Of a stretch of 64,000 bases of DNA, positions 36,329 to 48,505 are shown piece by piece. This DNA is from Flabesymbios commensalis (taxonomy: Eukaryota > Annelida > Polychaeta > Terebellida > Flabelligeridae), in assembly GCA_964017125.1 (NCBI GenBank), contig OZ024903.1:80242916-80306915 (forward strand). Direction: 5' to 3'. The position numbers and the translations under genes are program-made. Numbering within the stretch: position 1 is the first letter of the stretch; each line of letters opens with the position of its first letter. Below the pieces are notes generated by a model. It worked only from the letters and a program-made list of their open reading frames with translations, did no database searches and had not been told where the DNA came from.

Positions 36329-37706
36329 CTATACTACACACACAGTTTTCACACCTGTCTTTATTCCAGGCCTTCAGACTTTCTGACTCCCTTTATAATG
36401 TTTATAACCTTGTCGTATCGCCGCCGATTATTCGCCGTGCCATATGGCTTCATGTTCCCAAAGTTTTAAAATTAATTGAATTGGTGTAATTGAAAAAAAT
36501 CGGCACGCTAAATGCATTACTTGGCGTTTTTCGTTTTTTTAATTACTCCAATATAAGTATTTATTTCTTTTAATTGCACCTCGTTTACCTTACATGCTCG
36601 ATGGTATTCTACATAGGCCCTATCAGATGTAAATTTACGTGCGGTAAAAGTTTCCACGTGGCGGTGAAATGTGCAAGATTTGTATATATTTTGTTAAAAT
36701 TGTATAGATATACGAATTCTGTACGCAGCTGAATTTTTGCCTCACTACCGCGACCCACAACTTCAAGTGTAGTGGGTAAAATTTTATATTGTATAATGAT
36801 GCGCTTATAAATACAGATGTACTTTCTTGGATACGTAGATAACTGGCATGTCCATATTAGAAGAAGAAGAGGAATGTTTGCTTATTTTACCATAAAATAT
36901 ACAATATAAATTATGTAACATAATGCACAGTACTGGGTAAGGAGACATCCATGAAGACTTTGAAGGTCGCTGTCATGGATGTCACGAGAATAATTGTTTT
37001 TAAACTGTTAAAAGTCAGTTTATGCTATAGGTGTTATATACAGTATTATACTCTAAATTTCCTCATTTTGTCTGCCGATAGTCACACTAGACATACCATA
37101 ATGTATAAAGTACATCACTATACATATGAGCTGACCTGTGTCATATTCCACCAATGTACAGAATATAGCATGAGATACACGGTTTTGATCGACAAGGGTG
37201 AGTATATTTTGAAGGAGGCAGCCATGACAGGTCACCGTCGTGCTGAGTGGTTCTATTAAAAACAGCTTAATAACCGGTAAATCTAACTCACAAAAGCACA
37301 ATCTACGTTCCAACACGGGCTCAATAGGCAGTAGCCTCTTAATAGAGGTCTTTAATACGTGCAATACAATGTTCGGTGTCCATACAGAACGACCTCTTTG
37401 CACCCCGTATACCTCAGTGTCCACCACTAAGACATACAGTTTGGTGATTTTGTTTGTTGTGATAATATTATTCCAGTTTTATTCCGCACGCCCTTTCACA
37501 ATAGGCTATCTATTGTTTTTATTTTGTCGACCAGCCACACATGGACACTCCATAATACGGCTTCTGTGTTATTTAATATAATCGCATCACACATTTTACT
37601 CCATACAAAAAAATAATAACAGCTGTAGCAATCATTTGTTTGTTTTGTTAATAACAGTTTCATAGGGTGTCACATTCACAATTACATTTATATTTGAATA
37701 TAAAAA
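36329..37706. other. no firm gene; overlapping open frames at 36.9-37.6 kb
   Basis: Between 36,951 and 37,581 both strands carry frames of 100-124 codons with no recognised domain and no clear splice sites. A family C-like fragment (CCACAACTTCAAGTG) lies near 36,760. Confidence 0.35.
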
Positions 37707-38150
37707 ATGTTACCCATAAACAGTAATCGGAAATTAATTTTAAAATATTTCACAATTAAAAAGATATGTTTTAATATCATATTGATATCAATGACGATGG
37801 TTTTGACCATTATGACCATTCTACTACGTATAATTAATTCAGATGAGATAAACATGTATACATGTTCCCAGGGGGTATCCCTAGGAACTCCACAGATTTC
37901 TTTCACGAGGACGATTACCTTTCGCTCATTTACACGAACGAGCCGTCATACAAACATTTATTATCAAGAAGAATTATCAATATATCACAGATATATCCCT
38001 AATTATAACATTCATTCGATCAAAAACGTTAGCGTGTACCATTACACACCAAGACCTCTGAAGGGTGCCCTCAGCTACCAAATCCGATCTGTTGGCGCTG
38101 TCACCATTATATTTAATAATTCAAAAGTAAGACTATTTGACATGAAATAA
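37707..38150 (+). CDS. hypothetical membrane-anchored ORF, 147 codons
   Basis: An uninterrupted frame starts at ATG. Residues about 18-44 form one strongly hydrophobic segment (ICFNIILISMTMVLTIMTIL), preceded by basic residues, as in a type II signal anchor. The rest is polar and Tyr-rich (YYQEELSIYHRYIPNYN). An AATAAA overlaps the stop (about 38,147). I recognise no family and codons are as AT-rich as the surroundings, so it may be chance. Confidence 0.2.
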   Translation: MLPINSNRKLILKYFTIKKICFNIILISMTMVLTIMTILLRIINSDEINMYTCSQGVSLGTPQISFTRTITFRSFTRTSRHTNIYYQEELSIYHRYIPNYNIHSIKNVSVYHYTPRPLKGALSYQIRSVGAVTIIFNNSKVRLFDMK

Positions 38151-38508
38151 AATTCTAGAATTATTTTATTAAATGGGTTTATAGAGGGGTGTCGTAATTT
38201 AAATTTACTACATGTCAATTTGTCTAAATTTTGAAATACGTTATATATTTTCGGGGCTGCTGGGATTTTTTTGAAAAATAGAAAACTAACGGAGAAAAGG
38301 GGAGGACTCGTGTTCCGGCTACTTCACAATACGTTCTTTAGAAATTATGCACAACTTAGCATTCGTACAAATTATGATCAATTCATCTTTTGACTGATAT
38401 ATATATATTAGCTTGATAAATGATTCGCGTCTGATATCGAGCTTGTAGATTTGTCATGGACGTCAAACAAATTATTGTGATATTTGAGGGTTCTTAAAAG
38501 AATATACC

Positions 38509-38776
38509 GTGAGTGAGTGAGTGAGTGAGTGAGTGAGTGAGTGAGTGAGTGAGTGAGTGAGTGAGTGAGTGAGTGAGTGAGTGAGTGAGTGAGTGAGTGA
38601 GTGAGTGAGTGAGTGAGTGAGTGAGTGAGTGAGTGAGTGAGTGAGTGAGTGAGTGAGTGAGTGAGTGAGTGAGTGAGTGAGTGAGTGAGTGAGTGAGTGA
38701 GTGAGTGAGTGAGTGAGTGAGTGAGTGAGTGAGTGAGTGAGTGAGTGAGTGAGTGAGTGAGTGAGTGAGTGAGTGA
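38509..38776. repeat. pure (GTGA) microsatellite, 67 units
   Basis: 268 bp with no interruption that I can see. Long frames reading LTHS repeats on the minus strand are artefacts of the array. Confidence 0.98.
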
Positions 38777-39130
38777 AAAAAACATGGTCTATTGTGTTTT
38801 TGAATAAGTACATTTGAAAAAAAAATGTAATTCTGCATTCCAATGCAAAAAATGAGCCTTTGCCTCATCCATTGAATTACCGCGGACCTCCAAGTCAAGT
38901 GTAGAATGTGGTGTATTATTTAAATGAGCCGTTATGGTCATCCTGGGCAGTAATGCACCGTAACGTGTGCTCTATTCATCATCACAAAGTCCACATTGAA
39001 TAGCTTCTGCTTAACTTGCCTTAAATAGGCCGAGTGAAAGCTAAACATGTTTGTCTAATCCGGCGCGTAAATAGCCGCTGTTTTCCGGTCGATCAGACGC
39101 TGGGCATCCGACCAAAATGGGAAGCAAACC
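38777..39130. other. no recognised gene
   Basis: Nothing recognised apart from a weak family C-like CCAAGTCAAGTG segment near 38,890. Confidence 0.4.
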
Positions 39131-39191
39131 AAAGGTTGCATCAGAGTTAGGCCTACGTCGCAGACGTTGGCCTAACTCTGATGCAACCTTT
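39131..39191. mobile_element. perfect-arm hairpin with CGTCGCAGACG centre
   Basis: AAAGGTTGCATCAGAGTTAG and its full complement flank GCCTACGTCGCAGACGTTGGC. The arms do not resemble those of other family members. Confidence 0.85.
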
Positions 39192-39669
39192 AATTCGGTA
39201 CTGAGTATAGCCATTATTAGTGCTCACAATTTGGCAATATACATTAGGTTTGACAACTTACATGTCGCCAGTTGAATTTACTAAGCTCACATGAATGAGC
39301 TGCCCTGCAGAGAGATTTGCATTAGGAGGTACGCAGGAGGTAGCTCTTGGTTTTGCATGCGTTTGGACGACCTGTGCTGTTGGTACAAATCCAAATCAAT
39401 TGAGACTCGAACTAAATTAAAGGCTGTTCTTGGGAGGGTGCTCACATGACACCAGCCAAACACAGTTAATATGTTCACATATTATTTACAATAAACATAC
39501 ATCATAATCACTGAATGAATGTTTCGTCGTCTATAGGCCCACTTAAAAACAATTACATTTATTCTGTTGAATTTGTTAGAATAGACAGTAAATCACGTGA
39601 ATTAAGTTCAGGACATGCATCAATGATGAGATCATCGCCTCGTAATTAAAGGGTTATATCATGAGAGAT
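39192..39669. other. no recognised gene
   Basis: Nothing recognised. Confidence 0.4.
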
Positions 39670-39795
39670 TAAATCAATACAACCCTTTCGTCCCTCGGGG
39701 ATGATCAGATAACTCGGTCCCCAATCAGTTATGTGTACGGATTAGGATCTCTTTTCTCTGAATACACATCGTCTAGACGGATGAACTGTATAAGC

Positions 39796-39821
39796 AGGGA
39801 GGTTATATAGATAACCTCCTT
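39796..39821. repeat. hairpin family F, copy 1
   Basis: GGGAGGTTAT and ATAACCTCC arms surround an ATAG-type loop. A related hairpin is at 63,887-63,913. It lies inside an otherwise unclassified block (39,670-39,905). Confidence 0.6.
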
Positions 39822-39928
39822 GGTATAAGGGATGATCCGTATTATTGTTATCCTGTTATGCGATTGAGATCACTGGATAACCACATAATCGGTAACCCTT
39901 TGCGCCGCAGGGCCTACTGAAGACACAA

Positions 39929-40018
39929 CCCAGCAAACACAAAACATTTGCATAACATTTTGGGCAACGTCAACCCGACGTTGGTTCAACATTGTACAAA
40001 TGTTTTGTGCTTGCTGGG
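39929..40018. mobile_element. MITE, CAGCAAACAC family
   Basis: CCCAGCAAACACAAAACATT ... AAATGTTTTGTGCTTGCTGGG, with inner GGGCAACGTC/GACGTTGG. The CGNNG centre is degraded. Confidence 0.8.
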
Positions 40019-40159
40019 AACCTCAGTGAACAGTGGTCATCAGTGGGCGGCTTCGGAATACCGTGACTAATTCATGTCTGAATTTTGAGCCACATGCTGG
40101 GAGGCCTAGAGGTATACAAATCCTTCTATTAAGTCTAATGTATAGTAATGGTACTCAAA

Positions 40160-40215
40160 TAGCCTCACACTGTGGTTGCTCATTCGGTTCGGCTGTGAAT
40201 TTGTAACTTCGGCAG
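40160..40215 (+). mobile_element. SINE head fragment
   Basis: GTTGCTCATTCGGTTCGGCTG matches the head of the SINE at 50,955 (GATGGCTCATTCAGTTCGGC). No body follows. Confidence 0.5.
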
Positions 40216-40279
40216 GGGCTGTTTATCATCTAGTTTGTGTATATAATTATACAGTGAAAATGAAAAATCAAATGAAAGA

Positions 40280-40570
40280 AGTGTGCACTCAGGTTTCGGC
40301 CACAGATTGATCGCGTACAAAATTGTGGGACATTTCTTTGGACTGTCATATCGGAAAATATCGGGGAGTAATCAGGTCAAATTTTTTTTTAGAATTAGTA
40401 ACATTTCAGTTCCATGCCCGCATGCTCAGCTCAAAGGTCGCACAGTCATTAAAAAGTTATGGACATTTTTTGGACCTTGGGGTCGGGATCGCTCTTAGTC
40501 ACCGCCATGCTGGGTAAAGTAAATACATCCATCCACGGGCTCGGAGAGGACGACACGGCAAAGTCCCGAC
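40280..40570 (+). repeat. dispersed unclassified repeat, copy 1
   Basis: It aligns over about 290 bp with 58,610-58,925. Shared blocks include GGGACATTTCTTTGGAC, AGTCATTAAAAAGTTATGGA, CAGTCACCGCCATG and CTCGGAGAGGACG. No coding signature or terminal repeats are visible. Confidence 0.75.
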
Positions 40571-41382
40571 ATTATTATTCTGCCTATCTCGAAATTGCCA
40601 CAAAATGTACAAAGTGAGGTAAAGACACATTCAACTCACTCATTGGGAGTGTTAAGGCAACCAAGTATTTTTCGATATCGCTAAATATTCTCGATGACAA
40701 AATAAATTAGAGATATGCAAGTGTTCATTTGCGAAACTCCATGGGATAAATCACGACAGCGACTTCTGAACCTCATATTAGAATTACATGCCGACATGTA
40801 TCAAGTAGGCCTATATTTGCTACAGGTTGGGGAGTAAAACGCATAATACGATGTTGACGTAAACTTGACACCGACGTGGTGCACTGGGCCCAGAGGATGA
40901 ACTTTGTGGATTTTTACTCTCAGTGCAGAGGATTTGTCTTCTATTGTTACTCGTTGTTGGTGTTTCAAATGACAGAATGTTTTTTCCACATCAAATCAAA
41001 ATTTAAAGCAATGCTTAGAAAGAAGCCCTAGCTTAAGCGGAAATAATTAAATTAGACCGTAATCGCTGGCTGATTTCATAAATTTAGGCAAACGAATATG
41101 TCTGCCACCTTCAACATCTTCCAATGATATTTGGCTCCCGGATAGTCGACACCGTCGTATAAGCAGAATTCTAATGGGCTGCAATAAGTTTTAACAAGCT
41201 GTGTACTTAGTGTAGTCATTGTTATGGCGGGGCACATCCAAGTACGGGTCAATATTATGTCTGCCCAACTCATTCACAGCTCCATGCAATTTTTGTCCCC
41301 TGTGTGTGTTTGTAAGCAGAGAGAGTTTATAAATAAACAATATAATTGTCCGTTCGCTCTGTCTGACAGCCAATAGATAACA
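40571..41382. other. no recognised gene
   Basis: Nothing recognised; short frames only. Confidence 0.4.
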
Positions 41383-41811
41383 ATGGTTGCTGGCCCAGCA
41401 TTGGTTCAATATGGGTTGATTGAGCCAATGCTAGAACAACAAGACGCGTTTCCACCTCGTAATACGAGTGAAAAAAAACCCATATATTTACCTGTTCATG
41501 TATGCTTTCTGGTTGAGGGTATTTTGTTCAAGGGATGGGAAGGTAGAGCTCAGAGTTCCACGTCACATTATTTGTATTCTGGGGTGAATTGTGTATTTAG
41601 TCTCACTCTTTCCGAGTTTTACGTCAAGGGATCTTTACATTACAAACCTCCTCCAGCAGTAATGCACGCCATATACATTTTAACGGCTATGAGTTCGTTA
41701 AAAGAAGAAAACCACATTGTGTATGAACTGCATTGCCAGTGGATCAGCTGCTGCGATGCAGAAATTCACCTCGAAACACTAAAAGAGGGTAATACAATAA
41801 ATTATACATAG
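41383..41811 (+). CDS. hypothetical 142-codon ORF, doubtful
   Basis: A plus-strand frame whose only start near the beginning is ATG at 41,383. Its first 17 codons overlap a small MITE-like hairpin (41,398-41,433). The rest (VHVCFLVEGILFKGW, YSGVNCVFSLTLSEFYVKGS) matches nothing I recognise and has no splice or poly(A) context. Possibly chance. Confidence 0.15.
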   Translation: MVAGPALVQYGLIEPMLEQQDAFPPRNTSEKKPIYLPVHVCFLVEGILFKGWEGRAQSSTSHYLYSGVNCVFSLTLSEFYVKGSLHYKPPPAVMHAIYILTAMSSLKEENHIVYELHCQWISCCDAEIHLETLKEGNTINYT

Positions 41812-41884
41812 TTTGATCCGCGCAGGCGTTAATATTCTATATTATGGTACAAATGCATTCTCACGATAACTAAATGACATACTA

Positions 41885-43640
41885 TTGTTGTTATAATCAA
41901 CACTGAACCAGCAGACCTTCTTACATTATTACTATTCTCCTTCACCGATAGTTATAATCAGCACTGACCCAGCAGACCTTCTTACATTATTACTATTCTC
42001 CTTCACCGATAGTTATAATCAACACTGACCCAGCAGACCTTCTTACATTATTACTATTCTCCTTCACCGATAGTTATAATCAACACTGACCCGGCAGACC
42101 TTCTTACATTATTACTATTACCGATAGTTATAATCAACACTGACCCAGCAGACCTTCTTACATTACTACTATTCTCCTTCACCGATAGTTATAATCAACA
42201 ATGACCCAGCAGACCTTCTTACATTATTACTATTCTCCTTCACCGATAGTTATAATCAACACTGACCCAGCAGACCTTCTTACATTATTACTATTCTCCT
42301 TCACCGATAGTTATAATCAACACTGACCCGGCAGACCTTCTTACATTATTACTATTACCGATAGTTATAATCAACACTGACCCAGCAGACCTTCTTACAT
42401 TACTACTATTCTCCTTCACCGATAGTTATAATCAACACTGACCCAGCAGACCTTCTTACATTATTACTATTCTCCTTCACCGATAGTTATAATCAACACT
42501 GACCCAGCAGACCTTCTTACATTATTACTATTCTCCTTCACCGATAGTTATAATCAACACTGACCCGGCAGACCTTCTTACATTATTACTATTACCGATA
42601 GTTATAATCAACACTGACCCAGCAGACCTTCTTACATTACTACTATTACCGATAGTTATAATCAACACTGACCCAGCAGACCTTCTTACATTATTACTAT
42701 TCTTCTTCACCGATAGTTATAATCAACACCGACCCGGCAGACCTTCTTACATTATTACTATTCTCCTTCACCGATAGTTATAATCAACACTGACCCAGCA
42801 GACCTTCTTACATTATTACTATTCTCCTTCACCGATAGTTATAATCAACACTGACCCAGCAGACCCTCTTACATTATTACTATTACCGATAGTTATAATC
42901 AACACTGACCCAGCAGACCTTCTTACATTATTACTATTCTCCTTCACCGATAGTTATAATCAACACTGACCCAGCAGACCCTCTTACATTATTACTATTA
43001 CAGATAGTTATAATCAACACTGACCCAGCAGACCTTCTTACATTATTACTATTCTCCTTCGCCGATAGTTATAATCAACACTGACCCAGCAGACCTTCTT
43101 ACATTATTACTATTACCGATAGTTATAATCAACACTGACCCAGCAGACCTTCTTACATTATTACTATTACCGATAGTTATATTCAACACTGACCCAGCGG
43201 ACCCTCTTACATTATTACTAGTCTCCTTCACCGATAGTTATAATCAATACTGACCCAGCAGACCTTCTTACATTATTACTAGTCTCCTTCACCGATAGTT
43301 ATAATCAACACTGACCCAGCAGACCTTCTTACATTATTACTATTACCGATAGTTATAATCAATACTGACCCAGCAGACCTTCTTACATTATTACTAGTCT
43401 CCTTCACCGATAGTTATAATCAATACTGACCCGGCAGACCTTCTTACATTATTACTAGTCTCCTTCACCGATAGTTATAATCAACACTGACCCAGCAGAC
43501 CTTCTTACATTACTACTAGTCTCCTTCACCGAAAGTTATAATCAACACTGACCCAGCAGACCTTCTTACATTATTACTAGTCTCCTTCCCTGAGAGTTAT
43601 AATCAACACTGACCCAGCAGACCCTCTTACATTAACTGGT
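41885..43640. repeat. minisatellite array, ~30 units of 61/54 bp with higher-order structure
   Basis: The unit runs CGATAGTTATAATCAACACT then GACCCAGCAGACC, TTCTTACATTATTACTA and a TTCTCCTTCAC end. A 54-bp variant lacks 7 bp at that end. At the left the order 61-61-61-54 (237 bp) repeats three times, starting at 41,885, 42,122 and 42,359. The same diagnostic changes recur (CCCGGCAGACC in the 54-bp unit, TACTACT in the first). To the right the order is irregular and units carry TAGTCTCC. The last units are degenerate. Confidence 0.97.
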
Positions 43641-44019
43641 CTCCTTTATCATTCCCTTGCATCAAAAGTTACCTAAACAAATATTTTATATAATACGTGC
43701 CTATTTTGCCAACAAAATCGTATAATTAACATTTTTTGTTACCCACATGAGCCACGCTAACAGTATATATTATCTGACACCGCTGCAACTGTCCACACAT
43801 TCAGTCAGTTTTGTCATGTCGTGGAAACTGGTGGCTGTGTGACTTCGGCTTTAACCGCGCTTACTAAAAAGTATATCGCAACATATGGTTTTACGTACAC
43901 ATGGTACAAGCACATCAATAATAATGGGATCAACTCAAAATGCGCTTGTGAAAATCTTTGATTTCCTGAACGGATCTGTGCGATCTGTGAGGCAGCAACG
44001 GTGACATGTTGAACTTTGA
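43641..44019. other. no recognised gene
   Basis: Nothing recognised. Confidence 0.4.
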
Positions 44020-44252
44020 TCTATTCAGCACCGGGACCGTCTTTAGACGTCAGAAGCTGACGTCTACAGACGGTCCCCGCACTGAACATGCTGAAAGAGT
44101 AAAACATTTATAATGGCCGTAGACCTATAATACAGGTAATCAAATGAATCGGAAAGATTATAACTACGACATTTATCAGTGTTTATGATGATTTAAAATC
44201 GAAAAAAAGTTGGTCTCCATGGTTTATACAATTTCAGCGCGTTAAGGGTTAA
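44020..44252 (-). mobile_element. TTAA MITE family A, reverse copy
   Basis: It ends GCGCGTTAAGGGTTAA at 44,252. The TCAGAAGCTGACGTCTACAGACGG hairpin region lies at the left end, which has lost its TTAA. Confidence 0.7.
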
Positions 44253-45091
44253 AACAGCACACACTGAATGGTGGCGTGACGCTCATCTATAGAAACCCAT
44301 CATTAACCATTGGAGTGGTTTTGTCACTTAATAAATCCATATATTTAAATGGGCTCACAGACTTACATCGCGTTAAGATAAATCGTGGCTATTTTATTTA
44401 ATCTGCAACGAAGTGGGCCCTAAGTAACTTGAACAACTTTATTTAATTTATTAAATATCCACTCTGAATCACCTTTTATGGAAGTATTCTCGTCCATGTG
44501 ATATTCAATTAAAATAATTCAAATCAAACATAGTTAAATAGGCCATTAATTATTTCAAGATATGTCTAAGTACATATATTATATGCTCAACTTCAGGTTG
44601 ATTAATGCTCAGCTATTTACTACAGCCTCCATTCATTATGGCCTTAATTTAAAACGACTAAATCATCACCGCCCACCGCCCAGGTAAAAGAAAACGGGCG
44701 TCATGGGTCTATTTTATCCGCATGAGGCAAACATAGACATCAGGCGGGCGCGCAGGCGTGAACGAGGCGGAAATCCTTTGACAAAACTGGAAGTTTGTCA
44801 GGCGAAGCACACCCCCACCCTGCCAGCAATTGCCCGCCGTCCCCTATGTTTACATTATAAATCTGAGGTCGAAATTAAACAGTCAGTTGTCAAATAGATC
44901 TCTGTCTGACATAGTGTGCGACAAAACAGCACTGGAGCTGTCTCGTGTTCCCAACAAATGACAGCAGTAAATAGGTCATTGTGCACAGGCATGCGCAGAT
45001 GACGATCAGGGTCGTGTTCCGGTAATTCGGTGTTTGATCCCAACTTGAGCGAAAATCGCTGACTTTCTTGCATGCTTGAACGGGATTACGG
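44253..45091. other. intergenic; GC-richer stretch at 44.68-44.88 kb
   Basis: Upstream of the 45.5-kb exon the base composition rises (CGCCCACCGCCCAG, GGCGGGCGCGCAGGCG). A CCGCCCAG/GTAAAAG donor-like site is at 44,683/44,684. This could be the promoter and a non-coding first exon of the downstream gene, but nothing confirms it. Confidence 0.25.
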
Positions 45092-45150
45092 GGTTCGGCA
45101 TTGGCTGAATGGTGGGCCAATGTCGCACACCATTCAGCCAATGCCGAACC
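45092..45150. mobile_element. perfect 23-bp-arm hairpin
   Basis: The arm starts GGTTCGGCATTGGCTGAATG, is exactly complementary on the other side, and encloses GGCCAATGTCGCA. The arms differ from all other hairpins here. Confidence 0.85.
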
Positions 45151-45514
45151 ATCGTGCCACGTCTGAGGATCCTGATACGGTTCTAATTCACTGAGCAGGT
45201 GTAATGTGAACAACAGTCCCCCGTGTCGGCTTACACCTCGAAGAATAGGAGACACGTATAGAAAGGACATACAGGATAATCTGCCCACAGATATGTCGTG
45301 GACGCCATTTTGTCTCTCGGTGATAATGTTTTCAGAGCTGTACACGTGACTAATGCCCATAATCAATACTGATCAGTTCTCTGTGCAAGAAAACATTAGG
45401 GATACGTTATTTGGTTATAGACCTATGACAGAGAAGAAGTATACCGGTGTAGCTCTTTCGTTCACAGAAACTGTTATTGTTTGTGCTACTTGACTGAATT
45501 AAACACTATTCTAG

Positions 45515-46676
45515 GGTAGTGGATCATTACTGTCTGGACTTGATACGAGTCATTGATGAAATGGCGTCAAAACCAATCACTTCAACAAGCAGAGTGAATC
45601 CTAGAAGTCCTCGAAGAGTCACCAGGCAGAACTCTGACACGAAGTCAAGTTCTGATGCCCAGTCACTGGCATCAAAGAAGAAGGAGCAAGACCACACATT
45701 AGATGAAAAGACAAGCGATTCCTCAAAAGTGAAAAGTCGAGGAGTCGCTGCGATACGGAAAACAAAACAAAGTTCTGATAAGAATGCAGTGAGTACTCCT
45801 ACAAGTAAATCTAAACCACCAGCAAAAACAAAAGATGTGGATCATAAAGGAGTAGTGAGTGGTCCCAAAGGCAAGCCAAAGCCTGGTCTGGCTCTTGAGA
45901 TATCAACACCAACAAGACAAAAAGGTTTGGATCAGAAAGTAGTAAGTAGTCCCAAAGGAAAATCTAAACATGGGCTGACACTTAATCTACCATCACCAAC
46001 AAAACCAGACGGTAAAAGTTTAAGGTCCCCACCAGGAAAAACTTCTCGTGGCATAAAAAGTACAGATGAGAAACCCACGGAAAAATCAATGCCGACAAGA
46101 AAAGTTAGAGCTCCATCAGCAAAATCTGCGAGCCCAAAATATATCAGTCCGAAAACACCAATGTCTAAGGACAACGTGGTACCTCCCAGTTCATCACGCT
46201 TGACCTCACCGGGTGAAAATATGACAAGAAGAACCTCGGGTAATACCAGAGACAATACAGACCCAGTTGACAGTGTTATGACAGGGGCTACAAATAACAT
46301 GACTCATGACATTAGCAGTCCACTGTCTGAAGATAATACCAGCCAAAACCTTGCTCCAACTGAGCAATTCTCACCCACAGAAAAGAAAGTTGTGGTGACG
46401 CCGGTACGCAAGGCTTCTACAAAGGCAGATATTTTCAAAGCCATTCGTAATTGTGAAAATGACGAAGTATTCTGTACTTCCGGGATCAATGATGAAAATG
46501 AAGACTTCTTTAAACTAAGAGAGTTCCCACTTGTCACAGTTCTACCAGGTACTGTAACATATACAAGCAGCTCTGACGACCACGATGGTGATCCACCTTG
46601 GCTTTTGTCGGAAGGGGTGCACGACTGGCCTGCTTGGGATGAAGCTTTGGAAGGAGATGATGATGAAAATGAGGAG
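45515..46676 (+). CDS. large coding exon of an unrecognised Lys/Ser/Pro-rich protein
   Basis: A frame of 386 codons lies between a TTCTAG acceptor (45,511-45,514) and a GAG/GTAACA donor (GT at 46,677), ending in phase 0. The likely start is ATG at 45,561, with G at -3 and G at +4, giving 372 residues in this exon. If the exon is internal, 14 more codons precede it. The product is low-complexity and basic: many SP/TP sites, RRVTRQNS near residue 20, and a loose internal repeat (VDHKGVVSGPKGKPKPGLAL at ~93 and LDQKVVSSPKGKSKHGLTL at ~123). A more ordered acidic tail has IFKAIRNCENDEVF, PPWLLSEGVHDWPAWDEALE and a DDDENEE run. It looks like an intrinsically disordered nuclear or cytoskeletal protein, but that is inference. 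The exon at 55,514 matches in phase. Confidence 0.75.
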
Positions 46677-46744
46677 GTAACATATCGCTTAGATAAATTG
46701 ACTTGCTTACAAATATCGACATGCCTTTCAATTCACTAAACAAT

Positions 46745-46981
<237 letters not shown>

Positions 46982-47060
46982 CAATCAATTCATTATTTTA
47001 ATAACATCTACACCGCCTAAATTCTCGAAAAGTGGATATCGAAGACGCATAACAATAATC
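46982..47060 (-). mobile_element. LINE 3' end fragment (minus)
   Basis: The complement reads ...GAGAATTTAGGCGGTGTAGA followed by ATT-rich sequence and then the array. This resembles the TAGGCGCTATARAA tail of the LINEs at 1-635, 20,441 and 29,700. Confidence 0.55.
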
Positions 47061-48289
47061 ATACAAGACTGATAGTTGAAGCTCATACATTGTAATTAAT
47101 AACAGTGAACTTTCCATATCGGTAGCCACCTGGTTGCCGAACTAATTCGTGGAATTTACTCGCACATTCCCTCGGATTTATTTATATTTTTGGTCAGTTT
47201 TAAACTTCCTAGGCCTACTTCCCTCCGAAAATAGCTCATTTCTGTCCCGTACAAGATGAGTATACCTTCGTTTGTGCACCCGCCTGTGTACTGACCATCC
47301 CTCTGACAGATGAGAGATTTCCTACACCCACCCACCCCTTATTTATAGACTAGCCAGAAGTCTTTCTTCAAAACATCAATTATTTGTCACTGTGTTGTTC
47401 TCTGTTTTGCAAGTGGTCTATTACATTCTAAATTCAATCATGTAAACTAAAAAGACCCTACTTCTGGTTCACAAAAGAATACAGCTATTTCATTTTACAA
47501 TTATGTTGTCATATAAATTGACTAATGGATTTTATGATGTGGAACAAAAAAGGATAGACACGAACTGGTCATACACATTGTCACACAGTCAATTAACCAT
47601 TTACTCGACTTGTGTATTCTCTGCTCAACGAAACAACAGTTACTGTGTTGTGATTTCCGGAATCTAGCTTTGTATATAAGTTTGCATAATGTTAATAAAG
47701 TATACTTATTATACTGTTTCAATTCACAGTTTCCACAGATAAGAATGTGTTGGTGAATTTTCAAGTGCAACGGTTTGTCCTCGGGTGTTCCAGCGTACTT
47801 AATTATATAAATGTCTCCACTATGATGGAGAGGCATGTTGATTTCACAGATGTCGGTATGCGCATGAGCATGCGCAATATTTTTTAAAAAAAATACAATT
47901 TTCTTGTATTCAAATGATTGCTCTGATTTTTTTTCTTTTACCATGCATGCAACTCTCGATATATAAGATAATAGTTAGGGTCACCACAGTCATTTTCAAT
48001 TTACAAATTTCATTTAAGCATTATACACTCCTCGATATTTAATATTAATATCACAGATCCAAATGCTGGACAAGTTCGATGATGAGCGCTTTTTCATTCA
48101 TATTTTGGCTCTTGTAAACACGATACACTTCTGAATATCATACCATGTACAAACAAGTTCGAAAACGAGGGCTGTTTCTTAGGGAGAGCGGGGGTACCTT
48201 TTTGAAAAAAAATCACGATGTGAGAGTCAGCGTGCAATGGACACCCAAACGAACATGAACATATATTTAAAGGCGGCGTAACACTATAA
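47061..48289. other. intronic, no recognised element
   Basis: Nothing recognised. A 140-codon minus-strand frame (47,522-47,944) has no domain or start context that persuades me. Confidence 0.4.
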
Positions 48290-48350
48290 AGCGTATCGTA
48301 CTAGAGCAGGCTCCATGGTGCTGTGCACTATAAAGAACCCTTGAAGTCTT
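48290..48350 (+). mobile_element. SINE body fragment
   Basis: GTGCACTATAAAGAACCCTTGAAG matches the body of the SINE at 50,955 (GTGCACTATAAGAATCCTTGAAG). Confidence 0.5.
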
Positions 48351-48373
48351 CGAAATAAGAGTAAGGCATAGCT

Positions 48374-48505
48374 AACCATACGCAGGTTACGTTAATCATA
48401 CGGCTGGCCATGTGCTGATTGCTGACCATACGCTGGTCATAGGCTGATATTTTCTAACAGTGGCAGGTCATACGCAGGCCATAGGCTAGCAATACGCTAT
48501 ACTCA
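48374..48505. repeat. cluster of ~11-bp CATACGCTGGC-like motifs
   Basis: CCATACGCAGG, CATACGGCTGGCC, CCATACGCTGGTC, CATAGGCTGA, TCATACGCAGGCC, CATAGGCTAGC and ATACGCTAT follow each other with short spacers in one orientation. It is a degenerate tandem motif. Confidence 0.65.

Noticed and set aside
38408-38898. Long minus-strand frames reading LTHS repeats
   Set aside because: They are translations of the (GTGA) array and its edges in all frames; no start, splice or conservation evidence.
42528-43231. Minus-strand repeat proteins with NNVRRSAGSVLIITIG units
   Set aside because: They arise because three successive 54/61-bp minisatellite units happen to lack stops; the frame is lost when unit length changes.
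41885-43640. CRISPR-like array
   Set aside because: Units are contiguous with no unique spacers, in a eukaryotic context; it is a minisatellite.
44890-45366. 158-codon minus-strand frame with a hydrophobic segment
   Set aside because: It runs through the perfect hairpin at 45,092-45,150 and lies in a GC-richer stretch where stops are fewer. No recognisable domain, poly(A) or splice context.
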